Both the position numbers and the translations under genes were made by a program. Below are positions 11,293-19,589 of a DNA stretch of 64,000 nt, piece by piece. This stretch comes from Hyphomicrobiales bacterium (lineage in GTDB: Bacteria > Pseudomonadota > Alphaproteobacteria > Rhizobiales > Aestuariivirgaceae): the NCBI GenBank assembly GCA_025359045.1, contig JANYHN010000010.1, positions 1 to 64,000 of the forward strand. The letters are read 5' to 3'. Each line of letters begins with the position of its first letter. Position 1 is the first letter of the stretch. The notes under the pieces are model-generated. The model was not told the DNA's origin, made no database searches, and worked only from the letters and a program-made list of their open reading frames with translations.

Positions 11293-11414
11293 AACCTAAA
11301 TGGCCTCCAACGCCTCTGCCCCTGTGCGACCGAATTCAATCGCAATGGACGTTTCTTATTCACTAAATGTTAACCACAAGACAGGAGCTTTGCGTCAACA
11401 TTTCGGCAATATGG

Positions 11415-12230
11415 TTACCAATGGAGAAGTCCGGCCGCCGAACTAATTGGATTGTGCACAGATCCAACAATCGCAGCGATAATAACGACAGCAATTAACC
11501 CATCAATCCGGTCCAAAACGCCGCCGTGACCAGGGATAAGCTGCCCCGAATCTTTCACGCCGTAATGGCGTTTGAAGGCGCTTTCAAAAACATCACCGCC
11601 CTGCTCTAAAACTGCAAAAATCGCTGCCAGCCCCGCCAGAGGCCAGAATTCTAAGTGTGAGAACTGCGAAAACAAACCCGAAGCTAAAACAGCACCAACA
11701 ACCGCACCAAGCATCCCGGCCCATGTCTTTTTGGGAGAAATCAGCGGTGCCATTTTTGGCCCACCAATAATGCGCCCAAAGAAATAGGCCATCACATCGG
11801 CTGTCCAAACAATCACCATGCACCAAATAACAGCCTTCAACCCAAATTCGGCATCATCGCGCAACAGAGACAATGCCAAAACAGGCAGGCCAATATAAAT
11901 TACGCCGATGCTTTTCCAAAATGTCAGACCATCTTTGCGTTGCAAAAATATTGATAGGGCTGTGAGAATGACCAAAGCCAAAAGTGAAAGCCTGATTGAG
12001 CCCATGATGACCGAAGCGGCTGCAACTTCGTGAATTAACAATTGCGCTTTGTTGTCCCCAAAACTGATCTTCACCCATTCGATTGCCATTAAAATTCCGA
12101 GTGCGACAGCAAAGCCAGTAAACAGAAACCCGCCCTTCCAGACAATTACCAACACAATAGGAACCAATATCACAGCCGACAATGTTCTGATCCCCAAATC
12201 AGACCATTTCGAAATTGACTTTTCAGTCAT
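11415..12230 (-). CDS. cdsA: Phosphatidate cytidylyltransferase
   Basis: FGRIIGGPKMAPLISPKKTWAGMLGA...SAFKRHYGVKDSGQLIPGHGGVLDRIDGL (CDP-alcohol signature). Confidence 0.95.
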   Translation of the reverse strand: MTEKSISKWSDLGIRTLSAVILVPIVLVIVWKGGFLFTGFAVALGILMAIEWVKISFGDNKAQLLIHEVAAASVIMGSIRLSLLALVILTALSIFLQRKDGLTFWKSIGVIYIGLPVLALSLLRDDAEFGLKAVIWCMVIVWTADVMAYFFGRIIGGPKMAPLISPKKTWAGMLGAVVGAVLASGLFSQFSHLEFWPLAGLAAIFAVLEQGGDVFESAFKRHYGVKDSGQLIPGHGGVLDRIDGLIAVVIIAAIVGSVHNPISSAAGLLHW

Positions 12231-12958
12231 GCAGTTTGGGCCTTTACCCCGCCAAAACGGCGCTCGCGAGCGTTATATTCTGCAACCGCGCGGGCGAAAA
12301 TCTCGGCATTAAATTCCGGCCAAAATTCCGGTACAAAAACAAACTCTGCATAAGCACATTGCCAGAGTAAAAAGTTAGACATGCGTTCTTCACCACCTGT
12401 CCGGATCAACAAATCTGGATCAGGCATCCCTGCTGTGTCGAGCGCTAGAGATATCGTATCAGCAGTAATTGATTCAGAAACGAGCGTTCCATTTTGCACT
12501 TGTGTCGCGATTTTTTGGGCCGCCCGCACCAGTTCCTGCCGACTGCCATAATTAAAAGCCACGATCAGCTTCAATTTGGTATTTTCAGCGGTCAGCCGTT
12601 CAGCATCTTCAAGCATGCGAACTAATTTCGCATCAAGATTGACACGGTCACCGATGACTTGGATTTTCACACCTGCACCATGAAGCTCGGCCACATCCTG
12701 ACTTATAAACCTCCGCAACAGCTCGAGAAGGAACATCACTTCTGTCTTAGGCCTTGTCCAGTTTTCGGTGCTAAAGGAATAGATGGTGAGGAATTCTATA
12801 CCAAAGTCAGAGGCTGCGCGAACCGCGCGCCTCAAAGCGTCAACTCCAACTTTGTGCCCTGCTGATCGAGGAAGCCCGCGCGCCGATGCCCAACGCCCAT
12901 TGCCATCCATGATGATGGCAACATGACGTGGATTTGAAGATTTCGGCATCCGGGTCAT
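12227..12958 (-). CDS. uppS: Isoprenyl (undecaprenyl pyrophosphate) transferase
   Basis: HVAIIMDGNGRWASARGLPRSAGHKVGVDALRRAV...DLLIRTGGEERMSNFLLWQCAYAE. Confidence 0.96.
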   Translation of the reverse strand: MTRMPKSSNPRHVAIIMDGNGRWASARGLPRSAGHKVGVDALRRAVRAASDFGIEFLTIYSFSTENWTRPKTEVMFLLELLRRFISQDVAELHGAGVKIQVIGDRVNLDAKLVRMLEDAERLTAENTKLKLIVAFNYGSRQELVRAAQKIATQVQNGTLVSESITADTISLALDTAGMPDPDLLIRTGGEERMSNFLLWQCAYAEFVFVPEFWPEFNAEIFARAVAEYNARERRFGGVKAQTA

Positions 12959-12968
12959 CGGTCGATTC

Positions 12969-13535
12969 TCAAACCTGCATAATTTCTGCTTCTTTGTTCT
13001 TCAAAGCCGCGTCCATATCTTTGATCATATCATCGGTCATTTTTTGAACATCCGCTGATTTATTTTTCAGCTCATCTTCGCTGATCTGCTTATTCTTTTC
13101 TAATGCCTTCAATTGATCCATTCCGTCACGGCGCACATTGCGCACCGCTACCCGGCCTTTTTCAGCATAGGTATGAGCAACCTTAACAAGTTCCTTGCGG
13201 CGATCTTGGGTTAAGTCGGGCATGCGCAAACGAATAACTTGGCCCTCAGTTTGCGGGTTCAAACCCAAGTTAGATTGTTGAATAGCCTTCTCAACAGCAA
13301 TCACCAACCCACGGTCCCAAACCGAAATTTGCAACATGCGCGGCTCTGGCACAGAAACCGACGCACATTGTGAAATCGGCATCTTCGCACCATAAGCATC
13401 GACCATCACCGGGTCGAGCAAGCTTGTGGACGCACGGCCCGTGCGCAAACCACCAAAATCATGCTTCAATGAATCAATTGCACCATTCATGCGGCGTTTA
13501 ATATCTGCCGCGTCAAAATCAGGAAGCTGAGCCAT
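12969..13535 (-). CDS. frr: Ribosome recycling factor
   Basis: DIKRRMNGAIDSLKHDFGGLRTGRASTSLLDPVMVDAYG...MTDDMIKDMDAALKNKEAEIMQV. Confidence 0.97.
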   Translation of the reverse strand: MAQLPDFDAADIKRRMNGAIDSLKHDFGGLRTGRASTSLLDPVMVDAYGAKMPISQCASVSVPEPRMLQISVWDRGLVIAVEKAIQQSNLGLNPQTEGQVIRLRMPDLTQDRRKELVKVAHTYAEKGRVAVRNVRRDGMDQLKALEKNKQISEDELKNKSADVQKMTDDMIKDMDAALKNKEAEIMQV

Positions 13536-13538
13536 AAT

Positions 13539-14258
13539 CTAATCCTTTGTCACTAATGTAAACTGGCCAGAGCCTTTAAGCACTTGCTCAACATTTCCGG
13601 CCTCACGAATGGAAAATACCACTACCGGAATCCCATTATCCCGCGCAAGAGCGATTGCTGCGGGGTCCATAATCCGCAAATCCTTGGCTAAAATATTGTT
13701 GAATGTGATCTTATCAAACCGCTTGGCTTTTGGGTCTTTCTTAGGGTCAGCAGAATAGACCCCGTCAACGCTGGTGCCTTTCAGCAATGCATCGCACTTC
13801 AACTCTGCCGCGCGTAAAGCTGCACCTGTATCAGTCGTAAAAAATGGCAAGCCCGTTCCCGCGGCGCAAATCACCACCCTGCCCTTTTCAAGATGATGAA
13901 TGCCCTTAGCTGCCGAGTAAGTTTCGCAAACTGAAGGCATTGCAATGGCCGAAAGCATACGAGCGTCGACACCTTTGGAGTTCAAAACCCCTTGCATGGC
14001 TAGTCCATTCATAACCGTTGCCATAATGCCCATATGATCCGCCGAAACCCGGTCCATACCTTTTGCTGCACCGGCAAGCCCTCGGAAGATGTTTCCGCCG
14101 CCAATCACCAATGCGACTTCCGCACCTGCATCCGCGCAGGCAATCACCTCATCGGCCATTCGACCCACGGTTTTGAGGTCAATGCCAAAGGGTTCCGACC
14201 CCATCAAAACTTCGCCAGAAATTTTCAGGAGAATGCGTTTGTATTTTGGTTTTGCCAT
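13539..14258 (-). CDS. pyrH: UMP kinase
   Basis: [27 protein letters not shown]...[12 protein letters not shown]; start at 14258 preferred over 14285. Confidence 0.96.
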   Translation of the reverse strand: MAKPKYKRILLKISGEVLMGSEPFGIDLKTVGRMADEVIACADAGAEVALVIGGGNIFRGLAGAAKGMDRVSADHMGIMATVMNGLAMQGVLNSKGVDARMLSAIAMPSVCETYSAAKGIHHLEKGRVVICAAGTGLPFFTTDTGAALRAAELKCDALLKGTSVDGVYSADPKKDPKAKRFDKITFNNILAKDLRIMDPAAIALARDNGIPVVVFSIREAGNVEQVLKGSGQFTLVTKD

Positions 14259-14405
14259 GATTGGAAATCTCTTTATCGAAAGCACTTTAGCGTATCTCTG
14301 ACGATTCGCTTTTAATCATCGGTTAATAATATGTCTTCGACATTGAGGCGCTTAAAAGAAAAATAAGTATCCTCGTTTAAGTTCGACGACGAGGGAGAAC
14401 GGAAT

Positions 14406-14897
14406 ATGCTTTCACTATTTTTCGAATTTTCAGGGCGCATCAATAGAACGAAATTTTGGTTGGGGATGTTCGGGGTCTTCATTTATTTTGTTTGTTTTGG
14501 GTTTGTTATCCAAATCATTCAAGATATTTTTGGAAAAGGCATTTCAGGTTTTCAATCGATATTTTTCTTTGCCCTGATAATACCACCATTCTGGTCACTA
14601 ATCGTACTTTCAATTAAAAGACTTCACGACACCAATCGCTCCGGCTGGTGGAGTCTTTTGTTGATCGTTGGAACGCCAATTCTTTGGTATTTCTGTGGTT
14701 TACCTGGTGACCTTAACGATAACGACTATGGCGACGGGCCTGGCTTTGACATTTCCGACGAAATTGAAGCAATGGCGAACCAAGGCCAACCTAAACCAGC
14801 CTTCATTCCAAAGAGCAGCTTTTCTCCACCAGTTGCCAGCGCCAAGCCTTTGCAAAGTTTCGGTCAAGCCCCAAAACCATTGTTTGGCGGTCGTTGA
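14406..14897 (+). CDS. DUF805 family membrane protein
   Basis: LFFEFSGRINRTKFWLGMFGVF...IKRLHDTNRSGWWSLLLIVGTPILWYFCGLPGDLNDNDYGDGP is typical DUF805. Confidence 0.9.
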   Translation: MLSLFFEFSGRINRTKFWLGMFGVFIYFVCFGFVIQIIQDIFGKGISGFQSIFFFALIIPPFWSLIVLSIKRLHDTNRSGWWSLLLIVGTPILWYFCGLPGDLNDNDYGDGPGFDISDEIEAMANQGQPKPAFIPKSSFSPPVASAKPLQSFGQAPKPLFGGR

Positions 14898-14903
14898 AAC
14901 ACT

Positions 14904-15185
14904 CTAACCAGTAACACTTTTGTGGGTTGAAACGATTGCATTGTCATTCGTCTCAATGTTTTCGCCGAGTACGTGATCGATCATGGCGCGCCAATCGGCT
15001 GGTAGATCGCCCCAATCAGGTAAGCCCGGTGTTGCAGCTTCTAACATTGCAAGTGAAGGTTCACGCAAAACTTCAAGCGAAGCGCGCGCCGCCGGAAGGT
15101 GAGCCTTCCAATTATCAGTGCCCTCACTCAATGCAATAGCTTTCGCAATGCGAACCAGCATTGGATCGATATTTTCAGAATTCAT
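14904..15185 (-). CDS. Small hypothetical protein (93 aa) between pyrH and tsf
   Basis: Intact ORF on the non-overlapped strand in the gap; soluble, no recognised domain. Confidence 0.55.
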   Translation of the reverse strand: MNSENIDPMLVRIAKAIALSEGTDNWKAHLPAARASLEVLREPSLAMLEAATPGLPDWGDLPADWRAMIDHVLGENIETNDNAIVSTHKSVTG

Positions 15186-15324
15186 GTCTTCACCTTCGTT
15201 GCCCCCGAAGATGGAAAATGCGTTAACGCAACAGCCGCACTTGATGCAACGTCATACCATCGCATAAAAGTAAACAGCGAGCAAATTGTCTTTGCCCGCT
15301 GTTGAAATCTACGATAGCAAAGAC

Positions 15325-16248
15325 TTATTGGCCGGACATTTTCGCCACTTCAGTTGCAAAATCATCTTCAGTTCCTTTGTCAATGCCTTCGCCCAGTTGC
15401 ATGCGAACAAAGCCCGTCAACTTCACAGCAGCGCCAGCCTTCTTGGCTATTTCTTCAAGAGCTTGAGTGACGGTTTTGGAACCATCATGAACATAAGACT
15501 GTTCGAGCAAACATGTTTCTTTGGCGTATGATTTCAGACCCGAGGCGATGATCTTTTCCATAACATTGGCAGGTTTGCCAGCGTTCTTTTCTTCAAGAAC
15601 TGCAACTTCACGCGCCAAAACATCCTTTGGCACTGCGTCTAAACTGAGTGCCACAGGATTGGTGGCCGCAATATGCATAGATAACATGCGGCCAAAACTT
15701 GCCAGCTCGGTTTTATCGCCGGTTGATTCAAGCGCCACGATCACTCCGATCTTGCCCATACCCGGAGCGATTTGATTGTGGATGTAAGAACCAATTGCAC
15801 CATTGTTGACTGTGAGTTCAGCAGTGCGGCGCACTGTCATGTTTTCGCCAATGGTCGCAACCATTTCAGCCACATATTCAGCAACGGCGTGTTTGCTTCC
15901 TGGAAAATGCATCGTCTTTAAAGACTCAGTTGAACCATTGGCCAACAATGCCAACTTTGAAATTTCAGCAACCATGGCTTGGAATTTTTCGTTACGCGCC
16001 ACGAAATCAGTTTCCGAGTTCACTTCAACCAAAGCGCCCGTCATTCCCTTAACGCTCAAACCGACAAGGCCCTCAGCGGCAACGCGTGTTGATTTCTTGG
16101 CGGCTTTAGCCAAGCCCTTGGCACGCAGCCAATCAACGGCTTCTTCCATATTGCCATTGGTGGCCGATAATGCGGCCTTGCAATCCATCATGCCTACGCC
16201 AGTCTGGTCGCGTAAGCTTTTTACCATGCCAGCAGAAATGTCAGCCAT
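15325..16248 (-). CDS. tsf: Elongation factor Ts
   Basis: MADISAGMVKSLRDQTGVGMMDCKAALSATNGNMEEAVDWLRAKGLAKAAKKS. Confidence 0.97.
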   Translation of the reverse strand: MADISAGMVKSLRDQTGVGMMDCKAALSATNGNMEEAVDWLRAKGLAKAAKKSTRVAAEGLVGLSVKGMTGALVEVNSETDFVARNEKFQAMVAEISKLALLANGSTESLKTMHFPGSKHAVAEYVAEMVATIGENMTVRRTAELTVNNGAIGSYIHNQIAPGMGKIGVIVALESTGDKTELASFGRMLSMHIAATNPVALSLDAVPKDVLAREVAVLEEKNAGKPANVMEKIIASGLKSYAKETCLLEQSYVHDGSKTVTQALEEIAKKAGAAVKLTGFVRMQLGEGIDKGTEDDFATEVAKMSGQ

Positions 16249-16317
16249 GTCAAAACCTCTTCATTAAATATCAAAATGGGCCCGCAACATCGCGGGCCTG
16301 CTATGTGTCGTCAAAAC

Positions 16318-17073
16318 TTAAGCTGGCAGTGCTTCAGCAATTGGCTGTTCAGCTGCTCCGGCATCAACACCTGAATGATGCTGTGATGCTTCGATGCCTG
16401 CCAGAACTGCACGGGAAACCAAATCGCAATACAATGCAACAGCGCGCGCTGCGTCATCGTTACCAGGGATTGGGAAGTTCACACCATGTGGATCAGAATT
16501 CGTGTCAATGATCGCCACAACCGGAATGCCCAAACGATTAGCTTCCTTGATGGCGTTGGCTTCCTTGTTCGTATCAATCACGAACAACAAGTCAGGCACA
16601 CCGCCCATATCCTTGATGCCACCCAAAGCCTTATCAAGCTTTGACTTATGACGCGCCATGTCCAAAAGCTCACGCTTCTTGAGGCCCTGTTCTTGACGCG
16701 CAACCTTATCGTCGATCACCCGAAGTGTCTTGATGGAGGCTGAAATGGTTTTCCAGTTGGTCAGCATACCACCGAGCCAGCGCGCATTCACATAATACTG
16801 AGCGCAACGTTTGGCCGATGCTGCAATTTCTTCAGCAGCCGAACGCTTGGTGCCCACAAACAACACGCGGCCACCCTTGGCCACAGTGTCTGTCACCAAT
16901 TGCAACGCGTTATGCAGCAACGGAACAGTTTGTGACAAATCCAGAATGTGAATGCCATTGCGCGAACCATAGATGTATGATGCCATCTTTGGGTTCCAGC
17001 GATGTGTTTGATGTCCGAAATGAACGCCAGCTTCCAAGAGCTGACGCATAGTAAACGAGACTGTAGCAGCCAT
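16318..17073 (-). CDS. rpsB: 30S ribosomal protein S2
   Basis: [43 protein letters not shown]. Confidence 0.98.
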   Translation of the reverse strand: MAATVSFTMRQLLEAGVHFGHQTHRWNPKMASYIYGSRNGIHILDLSQTVPLLHNALQLVTDTVAKGGRVLFVGTKRSAAEEIAASAKRCAQYYVNARWLGGMLTNWKTISASIKTLRVIDDKVARQEQGLKKRELLDMARHKSKLDKALGGIKDMGGVPDLLFVIDTNKEANAIKEANRLGIPVVAIIDTNSDPHGVNFPIPGNDDAARAVALYCDLVSRAVLAGIEASQHHSGVDAGAAEQPIAEALPA

Positions 17074-17215
17074 AATATTTTCCTTCTCCGGTTAATCCTC
17101 CGCAGATGGTTGAGCCGCATGATGCGGACCGGAAGGAACCTCAGCTATGTGGGGAGTTTTAAGACTCCCATGTGAAGCTCCAACACCTGCGTGTGACGTT
17201 GAACGAGGCGGGCTA
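17074..17215 (-). promoter_or_regulatory. Structured 5' leader of rpsB (candidate)
   Basis: Two stem-loops upstream of rpsB: GGGAGT-cttaaa-ACTCCC (17152-17169) and CCGCA-tca-TGCGG (17115-17127). Confidence 0.4.
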
Positions 17216-17419
17216 TAGACGGGGCGTGGAGAACTGTCAAACAGCACTATTTTTCACCAAATAGGAAATAACACTTGACAGCGTACGGTGAACCCCTTAC
17301 ATCTGGCTAGTCTCCAGAATTGGGTAAGCATTTCGGGGCATCCCCCATTTTCAACAATAGTCTTGAGCACATCAGGAAGACGACGTTGGCGTTGGGGTCG
17401 ACCAAACGAATTTGATTTC

Positions 17420-17743
17420 ATGGACATCGAAGATATCAGTGATATCATTACGCATATAGCAAATATCTTAATTAGAAAATTGAGTGACGAAACGACGAAA
17501 GCGCTCCGGATCAAAGCGGCTGAGAATGGGCGCTTTATGACTGAAGAAGCGCGTTCATTGATTGAAGCTGGAATCCAAAAGCCGCACACTAAAAAGCAAC
17601 CCAAATCAAATAACTGGGTTCAAAGTTTGTTGATAGACTTGGGAGCAATTGGTGACGCTGAACTAGAGATGCTGCAGCGAGATGAAGCGCGCCCTCCTCG
17701 CGATTTTAGTGGCGCTGAATTTGAACCGCGGAAAACTGAATGA
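17420..17743 (+). CDS. FitA-like ribbon-helix-helix antitoxin
   Basis: ANILIRKLSDETTKALRIKAAENGRFMTEEARSLIEAG resembles FitA-type antitoxin N-termini; stop overlaps the PIN toxin start. Confidence 0.82.
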   Translation: MDIEDISDIITHIANILIRKLSDETTKALRIKAAENGRFMTEEARSLIEAGIQKPHTKKQPKSNNWVQSLLIDLGAIGDAELEMLQRDEARPPRDFSGAEFEPRKTE

Positions 17744-18162
17744 TCGTTCTCGACACGAATGTTATTTCAGAACTCTTCGCCAACACAGCCAACCCAACGG
17801 TGATCTCTTGGCTTTCAAGTCAAAACCTCGCTGACCTATATATTTCGACACCAACAATTATGGAACTCTGGTCAGGCGCCTTGCGCCTGCCAATTGGCAA
17901 AAGGCGTCTTCAACTCGAAGAAAAAATTACTTTGATATCTGAGAAAATTTGTTTTGACCGCATACTTTTACTGGATGAAGAAGCTGCAATGTTGAGCGGA
18001 AAATATGTGGCCGATCAATTCCTAAAAGGCCTGAAACCGTCAATAGCCGATTGCCAAATCGCCGCTATCGCGTCCATCAACAAGTTCATAGTTGCCAAGC
18101 GAGATAAGAAAGGCTTTGAACACAAAGGACTGATTGTCGCCAACCCTTGGGAAAAAAGTTAA
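17740..18162 (+). CDS. PIN-domain (VapC/FitB-type) ribonuclease toxin
   Basis: MIVLDTNVISELF...MELWSGALRLPIGKRR...SIADCQIAAIASINKFIVAKRDKKGFEHKGLIVANPWE: PIN acidic-residue pattern. Confidence 0.92.
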   Translation: MIVLDTNVISELFANTANPTVISWLSSQNLADLYISTPTIMELWSGALRLPIGKRRLQLEEKITLISEKICFDRILLLDEEAAMLSGKYVADQFLKGLKPSIADCQIAAIASINKFIVAKRDKKGFEHKGLIVANPWEKS

Positions 18163-18166
18163 GTGA

Positions 18167-18181
18167 GGTGTCACCGTAATT
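18167..18181 (-). repeat. Inverted copy of the RAYT leader motif
   Basis: ggtgtcaccgtaatt is the exact reverse complement of aattacggtgacacc at 19532-19546. Confidence 0.8.
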
Positions 18182-18186
18182 CCATT

Positions 18187-18308
18187 GGGGCAAAATGGGC
18201 TGGACATGGGTGGATCAAACCAAAGCCGATGAGAACCTATTAAAAAGCGCCCTGCAAATGGCATGGCAAAATGTTGCGCCGAAGAAGATGGTGAAACCTC
18301 AAAATTGA
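18187..18308 (+). pseudogene. Possible 3' fragment of an MmcQ/YjbR-like gene
   Basis: GHGW in one frame, then VDQTKADENLLKSALQMAWQNVAPKKMVKPQN-stop in another; resembles the C-terminus of MmcQ/YjbR-type proteins (from memory only). Confidence 0.35.
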
Positions 18309-18387
18309 CAGGGCACGTTCAAATCGGAACTGCCACACGCACAACGGCAATCCCACTCTCAAAACCGGAATTCCAACTCCCACAACC

Positions 18388-18414
18388 GTCAATCCCGCGA
18401 AAGCGGGAATCCAG
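18388..18414. repeat. REP-like palindromic repeat
   Basis: gtcaatCCCGCgaaaGCGGGaatccagc, a common proteobacterial intergenic palindrome form. Confidence 0.7.
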
Positions 18415-18522
18415 CTTCTGTTTCTATAAAAAATAGAACGCACGGTCGCCGTAATCTCCATCGTAATCGGTGATTGTATATTTAACAAACCCATTGCCGA
18501 TTCATGGATTTCATGACATGAA

Positions 18523-19392
18523 ATGTCTATGGGTGTGGGTGCGGCGGTCGCTGTTTTACTTGGCTGTGTTGCTATCTTGGCAAGAGTTGCGCCATTGAAA
18601 TGGAAGCACCCTGGGGTGGCTGACCTTATTCTTTGGGGTTCAGCCGTTGGCGCATTCGCGTCTTTGGGATACATAGTATACGCCGCTGGGATTTTGATAT
18701 TGCTTAAACCCATATATATAATTGTACTGGGCTTACTCGTAACCGCCTCGGGCGCAGCTTGGCAATATTACGACAACGGCTTTCTGCGTGCTGTTAGCGC
18801 TGCAACAGCAGTCGAAGATTTCCCAGAGGTTGGCATACCTAAAGTAGAAAAGGTACCACCGAAACGGTTTATCTCGGCTGCTGACAAAGAACGAATTTCG
18901 GATGCTCTAATTGCGATAAGCGAAACGAACAATTCCGTTGTGAATAAGCTTTTCAATAATTGCGAGAAATTGTGGGTACCGTGGCACAATCTTGTCCTGC
19001 AAATAGATGTTGAATTTGCAAAGTCCTCACTGTCCGAATCCAATCGGATAATAGGGCAAATACAAATCGCAAAAAAAGCATTTTATGATGATACATCCAA
19101 GAAATATTCTGACTATCAGGACGACCTAAGGGACATTTTGCTGTTCGGTAAAGACGATGGCATCCACCCATTAAATAAGTTGTCGCTAGCTCTTAATGAT
19201 TTCTCTGGCGCGCTTCAGAACTACGTTGACCTTGCATCAAAGTATCAGATTGCGGACGAGGATAAACAGAAGCTTGCAAAGCTCGTTTGGGCGACGGCTG
19301 ATAAAGTAATGTGGGCAAACGCTGATACTGTTGGCTGGTCTGAGTTTATGAAAGAGCGGATAAAAAAGAAACGCGAAAGCCTTTCCCAATAA
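18523..19392 (+). CDS. Orphan membrane protein (N-terminal TM segments, C-terminal soluble helical region)
   Basis: 289 aa ORF; hydrophobic segments in the first ~95 aa, then a charged helical region; no family recognised. Confidence 0.65.
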   Translation: MSMGVGAAVAVLLGCVAILARVAPLKWKHPGVADLILWGSAVGAFASLGYIVYAAGILILLKPIYIIVLGLLVTASGAAWQYYDNGFLRAVSAATAVEDFPEVGIPKVEKVPPKRFISAADKERISDALIAISETNNSVVNKLFNNCEKLWVPWHNLVLQIDVEFAKSSLSESNRIIGQIQIAKKAFYDDTSKKYSDYQDDLRDILLFGKDDGIHPLNKLSLALNDFSGALQNYVDLASKYQIADEDKQKLAKLVWATADKVMWANADTVGWSEFMKERIKKKRESLSQ

Positions 19393-19487
19393 CTAAGGAT
19401 TAGATTTCGCCTTTTTGGGGCGATCTTTGCCAGCGCCTTGTCAAACGCCTTTTCATCGCCATCAGCCTCAAGCTCTTTAAGATTACG
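19393..19487 (-). pseudogene. Possible degraded C-terminal fragment of a small hypothetical protein
   Basis: Reverse strand NLKELEADGDEKAFDKALAKIAPK, with a one-base frame change giving PKKAKSNP-stop; no upstream coding part. Confidence 0.3.
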
Positions 19488-19566
19488 GTGACGGTGCTGG
19501 ACTGCACCCCACTTTATTGACTCCCTCCTCGAATTACGGTGACACCCCATTTTATTGACTCCCTCC
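19482..19566 (+). repeat. Direct-repeat leader of the RAYT transposase gene
   Basis: attacggtgac (19482-19492, 19534-19544) plus caccccaYtttattgactccctcc (19505-19528, 19543-19566; 23/24 identical). Confidence 0.85.
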
Positions 19567-19589
19567 CCGCCCCCTGCTAGCTTTTCTCT

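Noticed and set aside
15803-16267. 154-aa plus-strand ORF
   Set aside because: Antisense to tsf.
17254-17604. 116-aa minus-strand ORF
   Set aside because: Antisense to the RHH antitoxin start region; the plus-strand TA pair explains the coding signal better.
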